A stretch of DNA of 64,000 bases, taken from Clarireedia homoeocarpa (Eukaryota > Ascomycota > Leotiomycetes > Helotiales > Rutstroemiaceae). Location: the NCBI GenBank assembly GCA_001465935.1, contig LNKV01000002.1:992001-1056000 (forward strand). The letters run 5' to 3'. Below are positions 32,277 through 44,223 of the stretch, one piece after another; positions within the stretch are counted from its first letter, which is position 1; each line of letters begins with the position of its first letter. The notes under the pieces are model-generated. The model saw only the letters and a program-made list of their open reading frames with translations, ran no database searches and was not told the origin of the DNA. The translations under genes and the position numbers were made by a program.

Positions 32277-33443
32277 CTACTCGACAGGCTCTCTGGGCTC
32301 TCTTGGCTCTCTTGGCTCTCTTGGCTCTCGTTGCTGTCCACCTCCACGTCCGCCTCCTCTACCACCACGCTTGCCGCCTCTCTGATTTCCACGTTCTGGC
32401 TTTTCCCCACCTTCGCCGTTCCCGGTTGAAGCCAGCACATCCGAACCACCCATGGTTAGAGTGGCTGTCGCTAACCTTTGAGAGAGATCGATCTGAGTAC
32501 GAATAGTGTTTGCAAGGTACGAAACAACAAGGACATCTTGAATGTGGTTGTTGAAGTCGCGCTCGATATCCTGTGGATCAACCTTGGGTGCAAGAGAAAG
32601 AGCATTCATAAGGAATTGGCCGAGCGCATTCGAGGGTTCTCTCTCCTCATCCAAGACTGAGCTGACATACTCAGATACTCTCTCCAAGAGATCAAGAGTT
32701 TGATCAACAGCCCGCTCTAGTCCTTCAATATCGGTAACTACCGGTGCTGCACGGCTCTCGCTATCCTTGGCTCCAGAGATCAACTCCAAACCGCTCTTCT
32801 CTGATTCACCATATCGGATCTCGTATGGTACAGGAATGAAAAGACAGCTTTCCGCAGCCCTCTCGGCGTTAACTCCAACTGGGGCACTAATGTATGCTCT
32901 GGCCTCAATCTCCTTTCCAGCCTCGGTGCTGACTGTCAAGTGAACAGCAGGGTGCGGAAAAGTTCCGGTCTCGGGACTGGCAAAGAAGTTTTGAATCAAG
33001 GCGCTGAAACTGTTGAGTTCAAGAGATGTAGTATACCATCCTAGCAGAACTTCACGAGGGTTGGCTTTGAGTTGCAGAGCAAGCATGTTCTTCTGGTATT
33101 CGACATCGACTTCTACTTGATCTTCGGTTTCAGTGTGGGGAATGGCGAAGCAGTTGCGTACTTCAACTTCCATTCCATCCTCAGAACGTGTTCCAAGGAG
33201 CGCACCGATCACACGTGGAGTTTGAGTTACGCTCACATCGCGACGGATGGCATGATCGAGAATCGAGAATACTGCCTAGAAAAGAGCTATTAGTTCCCAT
33301 ACATTAGATATCAAAATTGAGGTAAAATCTCGTACTTGTGGTTGAATTATGACATTTAGAGGTGCTGTAGTGGGCTGGACGCCCAAGGCAGACGGCGCAA
33401 GGGGTCGCGCAAGGTGCAGGAAGGACTGAGTACCGACTGCCAT
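32277..33443 (-). CDS. Translation initiation factor eIF3 subunit f
   Basis: MPN-domain subunit f of eIF3, which scaffolds the 40S subunit in translation initiation. Two minus-strand exons (33443-33336, 33275-32277) encode 368 residues. The protein starts [20 protein letters not shown]; the MPN domain runs from [20 protein letters not shown] through [31 protein letters not shown] and VHLTVSTE. The JAMM metal-binding residues are absent, as expected for this non-catalytic subunit. The C-terminal helices ([19 protein letters not shown]) match eIF3f; the tail is Gly/Arg-rich and ends in five REP tripeptides. It is divergent from UTP25, with 446 bp between starts. Secure. Confidence 0.94.
32286..32330 (-). 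repeat. 9-bp coding repeat, five REP units
   Basis: Five adjacent 9-bp units encode Arg-Glu-Pro near the C-terminus of eIF3f. Units differ by one or two bases. The array follows an RGG-rich stretch and directly precedes Val-Glu-stop. Confidence 0.85.
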
Positions 33444-33889
33444 GCTGGGCAAAATTATCTGGATATCGAGTCCGGAGGACGAGTGCTGTAGGTAGGCTGA
33501 AGTTGTATATGTCCTCCTCGTCGTCGATTGCAAACCCAGGCGCAAGTGGGATTTTTGTGTGGGCGCGCAAGGATCTTATCGCGCTAAGATAAGAATTCGT
33601 TAAGGAAATGAAATGTGAAGAATATTCCCCTCATTCAGACTACTTTTTCACAAACATTACCAGTTATTGGACCAATCTATAGTATTTTGAGTGCATGCAT
33701 ATCGTCAATCATAAGCATTGAGAGTGGAACAATTGAAGTCTTTATATTGTCTATCATTTCATTTCCTTAAAGCCAGTTCAAAAAGTTCCAGCCCTGATGA
33801 CGCTAAGATAAGGATTTTGCCAGAACTTTTTTTCTCTGTACGACCAGTGAAGTTGAACATCTACTACTTTGACGAATTCGCGACACAAA
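33444..33889. promoter_or_regulatory. Divergent promoter region, eIF3f / UTP25
   Basis: 446 bp between two divergent housekeeping genes. Both promoters must be here. No motif assigned. Confidence 0.45.
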
Positions 33890-36151
33890 ATGGCATTCCA
33901 TGGTTCTAGAGGCGGCTCTAGAGGTCGCGGAAGTACTATGAGCAGCTCAAGGGGTCGTGGAGGTAATAGAGGAGGTCCAAGAGGTAGAGGGGCTTTCCGA
34001 GGTCGGGGAAGAGGACGGCCTGTGTTTGACAGTGCTAGATTGGCAGAGCAGAAGGAAGCGTGAGCTCCCATATGGATTACTGCCTCCCCAATTCCCTACT
34101 AACGTTGACTCTAGCGATTCCGACAGCGGTCCCGAATCAGAAACTCCAAGCGTAGTCGAGCAAATAGATGGTGATGAATCCTCTGATGAGGAGGAATTCG
34201 AACCAAAAGCTGCTGTGAGATCTTATGCCGCTTTGATGCGGAGCTTTACTTCTGATGTTGCACCACAAGCTAAAAGGCGGAAGCTGAATGACAATGAGAC
34301 CCCCAAGAGAGAAGACAGGACTCCAATTGAAGAGCAAGACATGGAGGATAAGGACCATGTAGAGGAGGCTGAAGACGGGCCTGAGACTGCGACGGATGAG
34401 ATTGAAGAAGACGATGAAGAAGACAGTTCAGACCCGTTTGAGGCGCATTTCGCCAATCCAAATGACAATACACTATCAAGGAGACTGCAGCATCTAGAAA
34501 AGGCACAATCGACTACGTACAAAACGATACTCCCGAAACTTGGAAAAGCCATTACGAATGTGCCCGATAACGACGATGCAAGGATATCCAGAACAACTAT
34601 GTTAAATGGCCCGGAGGATCTGAAGTTAAAACAGAGGCTGGTTAGAACTATCAACAAACAGCGACCGGTGTTCGAAGCCCTTGAGAAGCATATTGCCCCG
34701 ATGATTTTCGGCTACCAAGACATGTTGTTTTGTGAACGGAATACAACAAACGCTGAAAATTTGAGGAGATTGACTTGCCTTCATGCTGTCAATCATGTTT
34801 TCAAGTATGTAGGTCTCATATCCATGTATTCATCATATTCTAATATGTTAGAACTCGAGATCGCGTTATTAAAAACAATGCTCGACTTGCGCGAGAAGAT
34901 ACTAGCCAAGATCTTGAATTGCGAGATCAAGGATTCACAAGACCTAAGGTCCTTATGATCCTCCCTACCCGCGAATCCTGCGTCCGCATGATTAACATGA
35001 TAACCTCATTATGTGCACCAGAGCAGCAGGAGAATCGAAAGCGGTTCGATGATTCCTATGTCGACAAAGAAGAAAACTACTCCACAGACAAACCCGAGGA
35101 TTTCCGAGAACTGTTTGCTGGTAATGACGATGATATGTTTCGCCTTGGTCTCAAATTCACGAGAAAGACGGTTAAATACTTCTCGCAATTCTACAATTCT
35201 GATATCATCTTTGCAAGTCCTCTAGGTTTGAGAATGGCTATAGGTGCAGAAGATGCGAAGAAAGTGGATTATGATTTCCTTAGCTCCATTGAAATGGTCA
35301 TAGTCGATCAAGCGGATGCTCTTCTCATGCAAAATTGGGAGCATGTGGAGTTTATATTTGATCACCTGAATTTGCAGCCGAAAGAGGCGCATGGCTGTGA
35401 TTTCAGTCGCGTAAGAAGCTGGTATCTGGACAATAATGCCAAATACTTCCGTCAGAATATCGCCCTGGCCAGCTTCAATACACCTGAGCTCAATACACTC
35501 TTCTACAACCAGTCAAAGAATTGGGCAGGTAAGATCAAGATTACTGCCAATTATCCCGGAGCAATTCAAGAGCTAGGCCTGAAAGTCAAGCAAACATTCT
35601 CACGCCTAGAATCACCATCTTTTGCCTCAGATCCGGATGCACGCTTCGAATATTTTACATCAGCTATAATTCCAACGTTGACTCGTCGAAGTAAAGATAG
35701 CGCCGGAACTCTGCTTTTCATACCTTCATACTTGGATTTTGTTAGAGTAAGAAACTACTTCTCAACCTCGAATACAACCAGCAATTTGTCCTTTGGCAGT
35801 ATTTCGGAATATACTTCTGTTAAGGAAGTCGCCAGGGCAAGGTCTCACTTCTCCACTGGCCGGCATAACATTCTTCTTTACACAGAGAGAGCACATCATT
35901 TTAGGCGATACCAGATAAGAGGTGTCAAAAAAGTTATAATGTACGGATTGCCTGACAACCCAATTTTCTACAAAGAGATTGTAGGTGGATACTTGAGCAG
36001 AAGTATACGCGAAGGAGATTTAGAACCAGCAGCTGGAAGTGTGCGGGTTATCTTTTCGAAATGGGACGTCTTGAAATTGGAAAGAGTAGCAGGTACTGAA
36101 CGAGTTGGAAAAATGATCAAGGAGAAAGGCGATACTTTTGATTTCTTGTAA
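33890..36151 (+). CDS. utp25: Ribosome biogenesis protein UTP25
   Basis: SSU-processome protein needed for 18S rRNA maturation in the nucleolus. Exons 33890-34059, 34115-34804 and 34852-36151 give 719 residues (yeast Utp25 is 721). A Gly/Arg-rich start ([20 protein letters not shown]) is typical of nucleolar proteins, then an acidic stretch. The helicase-like core lacks a functional Walker A but keeps the fold: [51 protein letters not shown] in place of the DEAD box, [18 protein letters not shown] and [19 protein letters not shown]. The start is ATG 33890; the open frame continues upstream only through non-ATG codons. Secure. Confidence 0.95.
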
Positions 36152-36302
36152 TACCCTCAATCTTCATATCTCCGATGTAATTTAGATGTATCAAAACGCC
36201 CTTCCCATACAAATACTCGTGGTATACATATACACTTTGTGCATTCATTCCATCCATGATATAGAATCCATCCATATATCCCTTTTGCCCAGCCATAAAG
36301 CT

Positions 36303-37011
36303 TTAAATATAACCACCCCACCTCCTCTCCCTTTTCATCCTTCCCTCTCTAGGGCCCGCCTCACCCTCTCCGTCAAATGGCACATCATTCCTCTCACCCA
36401 CCTCCAGTCCTCGCATTCTACTGATCATCTCCTCCAGTGATGCCTCTCCTCCAGGCTTGAACCTCGTCACCTTCGCAATGTTTATCTTCGTCATCTCATT
36501 GAGCTGCTTCCCTTGGTCCCGCAGCCTACCCACCGTCCGCGCTGTCATCGCAAACCGCATATCTTTGGGGCCATCGACTAATTCTAAAATTGCCGAAGGC
36601 GCTTGGTCCTGCTTCAATGGCTCAATTCGCAGTACTCTTGTGTAGCCCCCTGGACGAGAAGCATAGCGTTCACGGATAGGCCCAAAGAGTTTGGGGACGA
36701 GTTCGTGAGGGTTCTGCAGTGGGGGTTTTTTAGTATTCAGCTTAGAGGGGTGGTTCAATTGTGATTCGTTTGTGCATTGTACGAGTAAAACATACGTAGA
36801 AAATGCTCATCGCCCTCCTCCTGCTCGCCTCCGTATTTCTCTTGCCCAGCGTAACCAATTTCTCGGCTAGTTTTTGGGCTTCTCTGGCTTTGGGATATGT
36901 GGTGGAGATGGATTCATGCTGGAAGAGGGAGGTGACAAGGTTACGAAGGAGCGCCTGACGATGTGAGGACGTCCGGCCCAAATGCCGGTATTTCATACGA
37001 CCGCCTGCCAT
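36303..37011 (-). CDS. mrpl8: Mitochondrial ribosomal protein bL17m
   Basis: Two minus-strand exons (37011-36796, 36713-36303) encode 208 residues, orthologue of yeast Mrpl8. The bacterial L17 core is obvious: [56 protein letters not shown], and after the intron [20 protein letters not shown] and YTRVLRI. The C-terminal 90 residues are the fungal mitochondrial extension. There is no clear cleavable presequence; the basic N-terminus may suffice, as in yeast. It is divergent from MIC12 by 339 bp, so two mitochondrial genes may share a promoter. Secure. Confidence 0.94.
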
Positions 37012-37350
37012 TTTGCCTTAAGTGGATTGCGGTCTGGCCCAAATGGTGGAATGGGATTTCGAGATGCGGAGGAGGTTGTTGATATTGGGCAGCGGAAAAA
37101 GTTTTGGCGAGGCCGGCCGCGTGCGGGCAGAGGCGGAACCAAAGCTTGAAATCTTGGATAGCTTGAGAGGAAAGCTCGACGACATCACATTTAGAGACCA
37201 CACAACACTGAACTTTGAGTCAATTGTACAACAAACGCTCGCTTTGAGCTACGAGCTATTTGGTTTTAATATACGCTCTTACTTTGTGGATTGCAATACG
37301 GGAGGATTTCATAATTAGAGGCGCATTCGGCGCACCCACAATAGCATACG
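37012..37350. promoter_or_regulatory. Divergent promoter region, bL17m / MIC12
   Basis: 339 bp between the start codons of two nuclear genes for mitochondrial proteins. An 86-codon antisense open frame here is not credible. Confidence 0.45.
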
Positions 37351-38200
37351 ATGGGTTTCACTTCCGGCTTTGTATGTTTTTGCTCACCACAAGGATACTT
37401 ACCAGCTGAGGGAGGGGATTTGCGAATTCAAAGCTGACAGTTTGTAGACCGGCGGCGTAACGCTCACTTTATCCATTGCCTACCTTACTGTCCTTGCCCA
37501 CGAACGCAACCGACGATCGCAATCACTTGCACTGCGCAGCCAGTCTCGTGTCCTACAATCTCTCCTCGAAGAAACGCCTATTCCACCACCAAAATCACGA
37601 AAGGAACTAGCGATAGAGCAGAGGAGTACACTTATTGAAGCAGCGAAAGATAGATGGAATGCGGAGATTGAGAACGGAGTGAGGTGGGTGCAAACGAAGG
37701 ATTGGGTGAAGGTTAGAGAAGAACTGGAGGATACTGTGGCGGGGCTCTTGGGTTGGGGATTGAGAGAGGGAAGGGAAGGTGTCGAGAGGGGTGAGAGGGT
37801 TTTGGGGGAGAAGGGAGGTGTGGTTGCGCAAAGGGTGAAGGAAGAGGTCAAGCGAGGTGCGATTGGATTCGGGGCCGGAGCTGAGAGAGCTGCTGCGGAA
37901 GCAAGACAAAGTGCGGGGGTTGTGGAGGGGGCTCGTAGTAGTGTGCGAGAAGCTGTCCAGAGGGGTATTGAGAAAGGGAAAGACATCGCACAGAAAGCAT
38001 CTGCTGCAGTGGGTCTAGTTGAGCAGAAAATAGAAGAGAAAGCCCCAGTGCCGGTAGCAGCACCAGCTTCGGATGTTGAGAAAGCTCTTAGGGAAAGATT
38101 TGAGGGCCCAAGTAATTTGGATAAGTCAGTGCAGGAAGCGCTTGAGGAGAGATATAGACCCATTGATCAAAGGGACAACAGCGAGTTACGAGGTGTATGA
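37351..38200 (+). CDS. mic12: MICOS subunit MIC12 (AIM5)
   Basis: Small inner-membrane subunit of the MICOS complex, which shapes cristae junctions. A 21-nt first exon (37351-37371, MGFTSGF) joins to 37448-38200, giving 257 residues. The joined N-terminus MGFTSGFTGGVTLTLSIAYL with TVLAHERNR matches the fungal Aim5/Mic12 pattern: a transmembrane segment at about 8-25 followed by a basic motif. The rest is long, charged and helical (RKELAIEQRSTLIEAAKDRW, ARSSVREAVQRGIEKGKDIA). Yeast Aim5 is only 106 residues; filamentous fungi have this longer form. The second-exon open frame alone would lack the start of the membrane helix. Identity fairly secure. Confidence 0.85.
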
Positions 38201-38616
38201 TTATGAGTACGAGTGCGAGGATTGTGTGTAATTAGACAATTTCTTCTCTGCTGTTGATCGCTGGATGTGTCATAGACAAAAGTTGACTGTTCTAGGGAAA
38301 GTCCTCACTATTGAAATACAAATCCTTTTCCAGCATCCGCCCATATGGGCAGGCTCGGACGTCAAATTGCCCACATTGTTTGATGGTTTAGACAAGCTAT
38401 CAGATTGCAACTATACCTAACAACGAGGATAGTACATACATCCACTATCTCCGTCGAAAACCCTATGTTTTCATGAAGAACCATTCTCTACGCACTCGAT
38501 CTGATATCTCATTGTTGGCCAAGTCCACAATCTCTGGTCAAGGGATAAAACCCCCATCAATTTTCCTTCTTTGCTCAACTATGGCGCCTCAAAACACTCA
38601 TCAATACTGCCGGCAG

Positions 38617-41346
38617 TTATCTCGAGATATCAACTTTAAATGCAGCTTTCTCGGCCTCGGCCGAGCCTAGTCTTTGCGGCGTACCAGCTGTGCTCAGACA
38701 TTCATCGGCAACCTTGTGGCCCACCTCGTTCGCTTCATACTCCATCTCATTTACTGTGATGGACCGACTGACTTCATCTTGCGATTTTACGTTAGCCTGC
38801 GGGTCTGGGCTTGGCGAAGTAGCGAAGACTTTCTGTCGTGCTGGTTGCATTAAGTAGCCTTGGACTTGGCTCTCGTCTTTTTCTGGGGTGTGACTAGCAG
38901 CCCTGTTGCCTTCAGCAATGACGTTGTCGATACTATTGTTGTCTGCAATCTTATTCGTCTTAGAGACATGATTCTCCTGCAGAGCGCTGGTCTCAACCAC
39001 AATAGAGTTGACACACGATGGTGTTCCCGGCGTAGCGTCTCGCTGGTGGAAAGTGGGCGGCGTGGCAATGATCTTAACTACCTCTCTAACGTCCCAGTCC
39101 CTCCTCATGATAAACTGGTTGAAATTCCTCAAGCCGCGCAAGCAGATATCATATTCCTTGCCCAGTTCACTTCTGTGTTGTCCAACAAAACTCGTCCGCC
39201 TTTGTCCTCTTATACAAGCGACATTGTATGCGCAATTGGCAGAAGATATCGCGCAACCAAACTTGCGAAGGTACGCAGCCGAACCATAAGCAAGGTGACC
39301 AGTTACAGTAGTCTTTTCAAAGAGCCGGCCATAGGGGTTGGTCTGACTGCGACGAACAGATCTCTTTTTAATATTACTGACGGCAAAATAACTCTCTTTC
39401 CAGCGAGCGATCGTTGTGAGATGCGGTATAAGTAATTCGTAGGTGCGATATACTTCCGTTTGCCAGTGGCGAGTGTATTCTTGGAGCATACCTATGGTGA
39501 ACCCGTCTACATTTGATTAGCTCTGTTTACTGCAGCACGAAGAGCGCATTTTTCATGGGACCCCTAAGGGAATCGAAACGTGTTCTGGATACAGCACTTC
39601 GAGATTTGGAAATCGCTCATCGAATAATGTAAGCCTTAATGAAATATCATTCATGAACTTACCATTAAGGTCTGCATAGAGCAAAACAGCCATGGATTCA
39701 ACGGCAGCCCACATTGTTATCAACAATATTTCTATCTCTGCTACGACTTGTATCAATTCGGCTCCTGATGGGTCTCGTGCAATGGCACAAATGTGAATAT
39801 TGTCGTCGCGTGGCCGAGTCCATCTAGCTACGTCACTCAAACTTGTGCGGAGAATTTTCTGGTCCTTCAAGCCTTCGTAGACCTCCCTAGGTACACCGTC
39901 GAAAAGCATTACTACAAGCTTGTAGTATGGGTCCTTCTCGTCAATCTTGCCGGCTTTTTTGGCTCTGTTCACACCTATATATAAGGAGTTCATTGGGGGT
40001 GGAGTTTGATTATCGACTTGGCCACCCATCCTTATAACGGGTCCTTGTACTCTAATCAATGAATGAGACTGTGCTACATCGACTTGAACGCTCGCTTCTT
40101 CGAAAGGATCTGAGCCAGCCCGGCCAGGAGGATCAGAGAGATCAGAACCAGGTAGAGCACTAGTCTGGATGGACAGGCTAGGTATAGACGGAGATGGGTT
40201 GACACTACGCTCCTGGCGACTGACATCATTCAAAAGAAATTTGGTGATTGTTGATGTATCCGACGTGGATAAGCAAGATGCATCGACATTCTCGGTAGAA
40301 GTAATTATCTCGTCGCCATTTCTGGACGAAAATAACGATGTGGATCTGCCATTGGTGCTAGTGGCAGTTGGGGGAGTATGGGCTTTGTTTGAAGCAGACC
40401 TTGATGCGTTTTCGAGACTTGTGAAACGAGAGGCCTGCGGAGTCACCCACAATGGTGAACTCGACTCGACTAAGGACGCTGCTCGTTGCATTTGAGTAGT
40501 TGTTTTTGCCGAAAATGCCGAACCGTAGCTTGAATGGTATTCAGAAGTTGGATCACTCTCATAAGCATCTTCTGCCCTGGTGGCGGTGGCGGATTCGAGT
40601 GTATGTGCCTTGTCGGTTCTTACTTTCTCGCTGTTCCATTGCCCCATCACAGTCTTTTGAGTAAGTGGTGAGAGATAATCTACCTCTGTCAATGCGGATC
40701 CATCAGTTATAGCTTTGCCCTTCAACTTTACTTTATTGGCTCTTCTCACTCTCAATTTCGAAATGTACGCGTTGAAAGCTAGCATATCACCGGGAGTTGG
40801 CGGTGACAACTCGGCTCCTGAAGAGTAGTATGGATTGGGCGGCGGCGTTTGGGGAGAAGTTTTAGCATCCCTGTTGTTTTCTAGGGGCGACGTTGGATGG
40901 TGGAATGAAGGCGTGGCTGGCATACCCTCAAATGGGACGGAGACATAATCTGGCGCATCCAGATCTTCAAGTCGCCTTGGTACATCGCTATCGTCGACCG
41001 GTGGCAGTTTGCTGATTTCGTAGTTCTGAAGCGCGACATAAGGAGTCGTTCCGTGGACAGTCTTAGCTCTCTTGAAGGATCTTGCTTGTTGTTCTGTTGC
41101 TACGGAAAACTCTTCTTTTGAGATGATAGCAACTTCCTCGTCAGACTGGCCGAGCTGATCAAAAGTCCTTACTCGACTAGGCGTCTCCAATATCTCTATA
41201 ACATCTGGACTGTGAACGACGACTGAGCCTGCTTCTGAATGTGACGTACTCTTAGCATCTGAATGCACATTCGTCGCGCCTTCTTTCTGATAATCGCCAA
41301 GTTCGCCGTTTGGAGGCTGTCCAGGTCTTCCCGCGGTCGGCACCAT
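38617..41346 (-). CDS. Uncharacterised protein, two exons
   Basis: I do not recognise this 857-residue protein. Two large open frames join through one GT-AG intron: exon 1 is 41346-39663 and exon 2 is 39506-38617. The donor is GTAAGT at 39662, the acceptor TGTAG at 39507, with a CTAAT branch site. The join reads MAVLLYADLNDGFTIGMLQE and keeps the frame. Residues 1-420 are disordered, rich in Ser/Thr/Pro. Residues about 430-700 look folded: PMNSLYIGVNRAKKAGKIDE, YKLVVMLFDGVPREVYEGLK, VVAEIEILLITMWAAVESMA, then RHWQTEVYRTYELLIPHLTT. The tail is again disordered. No membrane helix or catalytic motif is visible. It is divergent from a ubiquitin-like-domain gene. Confidence 0.72.
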
Positions 41347-42081
41347 TCTTGTTATGATGGCGAGGAATTACCAACGAAAATTTGAAGGGGGAAGGGCTTT
41401 TGTCTGTACAGAAGTCGAACTAGTTCCGAAGTTCCCCGAGGAGTTTTCTGCTGTAGTTGTCGAGTGGTTATGATTGGCGACGAGGCTGCTTTTAAGACTG
41501 AAGTGAATTCGTCAACGTCCAAGGCATCTGCATCTTCCTCTCAACCTCACTTTGACCTTCGTTGATCCGTCTATGCTTGAATCTGACATTGTTCAAACCT
41601 CTCTGTATTTCGAAACTTCCACTTGTTATAATGGATGTTTCTCCAGTTGTCGTCGCTCTCCCTTTCCATCAGCTCCATACATTCTCCATTCTCCATGGTC
41701 CCTAACAGTTTGTTTGGCGTTACCAGACCGGATACTTCGAATTTCAACTGCCTGGGACCGTTTTTAGAGCGGTTTTTCATAGTCGGAAAACGTTCCCCAG
41801 TGTGGTTCAAATTGATACTTTAAGTTCATTTGTCATAATTCCTCGTCCAAGTCGTTCATTTACCTACTACTCACATTGCATTTTCGTGTGAAATTCAATC
41901 CCACGAAAATCGGGTGCACGCGAAGTTATCGCCTTATCATCAATCCCCTTTGTCTCGGGACAAAAGCTTCACTTCCATAAGTACCGTAACAAAGGACTCG
42001 ATTTGGCCTTGTCAAGAATCACTTCGCCCAACAGAAAATAGAGTCTAGCTCCCACGTTAGACAAAGCAACATCACAACAAG
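41347..42081. promoter_or_regulatory. Divergent promoter region, 735 bp
   Basis: Separates the two uncharacterised divergent genes. The 60-79 codon open frames on both strands are not convincing. Confidence 0.4.
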
Positions 42082-44223
42082 ATGAATTACCAAAGATACA
42101 CACTGTGGTCTGCAGACGATGGCTCAGTCTCGGTCGAATTGATGGAAAATGCTGGAGAGGACGATCCTCACATAGCAACAATGTTATCACCACCCAAAGT
42201 TTTCGATCCGGAAAGTGGAGAGTTTAGGAGCGTTGGTTTCGTACCTAACCCGAGCCACAGCGTCGATGAAAACGAAGATGCATCTGATAACCCGGGTGAA
42301 AACCACACGCCTTGTCGGACACTCTTTGTGAACATCGTCAATGGCAATTCTGAGAAGCCAATCTCGTTGGCTGTGTCCCCATTGTATAGTGTAGCAGATA
42401 TTAAGTCGATGCTTCACGATATTCTCTCGATAGCTCCCGATCAACAAGCACTCTACTATGCCGAAGAACAGTTAGATGATAACGAAAACCTTGAAGCTTA
42501 CCAAATCGAGGACGAGGCAACTGTCAATGCAATTGTATGGCAACTAGACGATACGGATACGAAAGAGACAGAATCCTCAGCACAGCAGAGGCGGCCGGCA
42601 GCAACGCCGCATATGGACGAACCTGAAGATACCGAGGATACTGAAATGTCCGGTACCGATTACATCCAGTCTAAAGACTCGCCCATATTTTCTGAACGCG
42701 ATATTTTGGTTCGCCCTTCAAATAAGTCTTCTGCGGATCCATGCGACTTGAATCCTATTCTTATGAGGGGTTTGAAGAGATCATCTATGTCGTTTCCTGG
42801 AAGGCTGCCGTCTACTCGGAAGCGGAAGTTTTCTTCTCTTAGCCAAGATCCGCATAACATACAGCAGTCTCCGTGGGAGCATATCAGAGAAAATGGTTAC
42901 CGGCGGCCTGATACGCCAACACCATTCACCCATTGGCATCCTTCTCAAAGTTCTGGAACCAACTACGATGGCTATTTACCCGCTCGAACAAAAGAACTCT
43001 TCAGCTTAGAGGACGATTATAATAACCGTCGACTTGGGGAAAGCCACACCACAGCTCATCCGTTGACTTCGTTATCTTCTGGTACTCAGCAACCATTGGC
43101 AACACTCTCCAATTTGACCACCTATGGTCGACCAAATTATCACCAAACTTCTATAAGAGGCAGTCAGTTCTCTTCTGACCACGATGGACTTACTGACGGC
43201 TTTTTATCACGAAAAGATCGATCGCTTCCTGAATTTGGATGTGGTCGCAACGGATCGCCGTCTCGAATACACAAGTCAGCCAAATCACCTTATTCTTTTG
43301 GAGGTGATCCTCCTCATGGACTTCCGATGGGTAAGCTTAGATCTTCCCCAGATTATATTGACAGGCGGATAGCTTCTCCGACCCCAGCTCGCCTTGGTGG
43401 GGCGTCTTCGCGAGACGCCCCAGCCTATGAGACAGGCGACTACCCCGTGTATGACTTTGCGAGAGACAACATCCGGTATTCGAAAGACTACATACCTTCA
43501 TTCTCCTCTCTTCCTCCCCCGAATCAACTATTCACATCGTCGAGCTGTCTTGTAGCGCCCGATTATATACCCACATTTGAGACTCAGCGCCGAATGTTGC
43601 AAGACAACAGTCTTCAATTCCCCGCAACGGAGACATACGACCAGCCATTCGCGCCATCACAACCCAACTACTTTCCTGAATATACATTCAATTCACCATC
43701 GTCATTCATAAGCACGCTCGACCCATCAACAAATCATTTTCTTCCACGGAAAGAATCAGTAACACTGCTACCGCAGTGGAGCACTCTCAGTGCAAATGAT
43801 TCAGTCGCTCCATTATCCTTTGCTAAGGCTTTTCCAGCGCGGGCCAGCCAGCAAGTCCTCTCGCATCGATCGCTGAATCCTGCGGATAAAACCCATGAAG
43901 ATGATCATTATCCATCGCGACATCCACAGAGCTATGCTTCGCGACTATCTGAAACATTCACTTCTTCAGATTACACTTCTCCGCTCGCCTCCTCCAGCAC
44001 CCTCCCTCCACTTGCTCAGGATATTCTTCCCGTAGAACTTCTTGGGGCACGCACTGTTCAACAGCTGATAGAACTACAAGGATGGAAAATGTCAGCCCAG
44101 GAATGGCGAGAGGTACGGAATGCGCTAGAAGGAGATAGAGAAGCGCAGAGGAACATCCAGGTGCTAAGCGCGAAACTGGCTGGGCACGGGCACATCAACA
44201 TTCGATCCCATGGGCGAGACTGA
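42082..44223 (+). CDS. Uncharacterised protein with ubiquitin-like fold region
   Basis: Intronless, 713 residues. Residues about 75-155 look like a ubiquitin-like domain: RTLFVNIVNGNSEKPISLAV (beta hairpin), SVADIKSMLHDILSIAPDQQ (helix, then Asp-Gln as in ubiquitin), LYYAEEQLDDNENLEAY and ATVNAIVWQL (last strand). The rest is disordered, rich in Ser, Pro, Tyr and His, except for a final conserved-looking helix LLGARTVQQLIELQGWKMSA and QEWREVRNALEGDREAQRNI. The start is ATG 42082, which has the context AAGATGA. There is no C-terminal Gly-Gly, so it is not a modifier. The fold call is by pattern and function is unknown. Confidence 0.75.
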   Translation: MNYQRYTLWSADDGSVSVELMENAGEDDPHIATMLSPPKVFDPESGEFRSVGFVPNPSHSVDENEDASDNPGENHTPCRTLFVNIVNGNSEKPISLAVSPLYSVADIKSMLHDILSIAPDQQALYYAEEQLDDNENLEAYQIEDEATVNAIVWQLDDTDTKETESSAQQRRPAATPHMDEPEDTEDTEMSGTDYIQSKDSPIFSERDILVRPSNKSSADPCDLNPILMRGLKRSSMSFPGRLPSTRKRKFSSLSQDPHNIQQSPWEHIRENGYRRPDTPTPFTHWHPSQSSGTNYDGYLPARTKELFSLEDDYNNRRLGESHTTAHPLTSLSSGTQQPLATLSNLTTYGRPNYHQTSIRGSQFSSDHDGLTDGFLSRKDRSLPEFGCGRNGSPSRIHKSAKSPYSFGGDPPHGLPMGKLRSSPDYIDRRIASPTPARLGGASSRDAPAYETGDYPVYDFARDNIRYSKDYIPSFSSLPPPNQLFTSSSCLVAPDYIPTFETQRRMLQDNSLQFPATETYDQPFAPSQPNYFPEYTFNSPSSFISTLDPSTNHFLPRKESVTLLPQWSTLSANDSVAPLSFAKAFPARASQQVLSHRSLNPADKTHEDDHYPSRHPQSYASRLSETFTSSDYTSPLASSSTLPPLAQDILPVELLGARTVQQLIELQGWKMSAQEWREVRNALEGDREAQRNIQVLSAKLAGHGHINIRSHGRD

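Noticed and set aside
34223..34657. 144-codon antisense frame in UTP25
   Set aside because: A serine-rich shadow of the acidic stretch of UTP25.
38617..41346. Two separate genes, 39553-41346 and 38617-39489
   Set aside because: A consensus GTAAGT donor, CTAAT branch site and TGTAG acceptor join them in frame into a smooth protein segment; a single gene is more likely.
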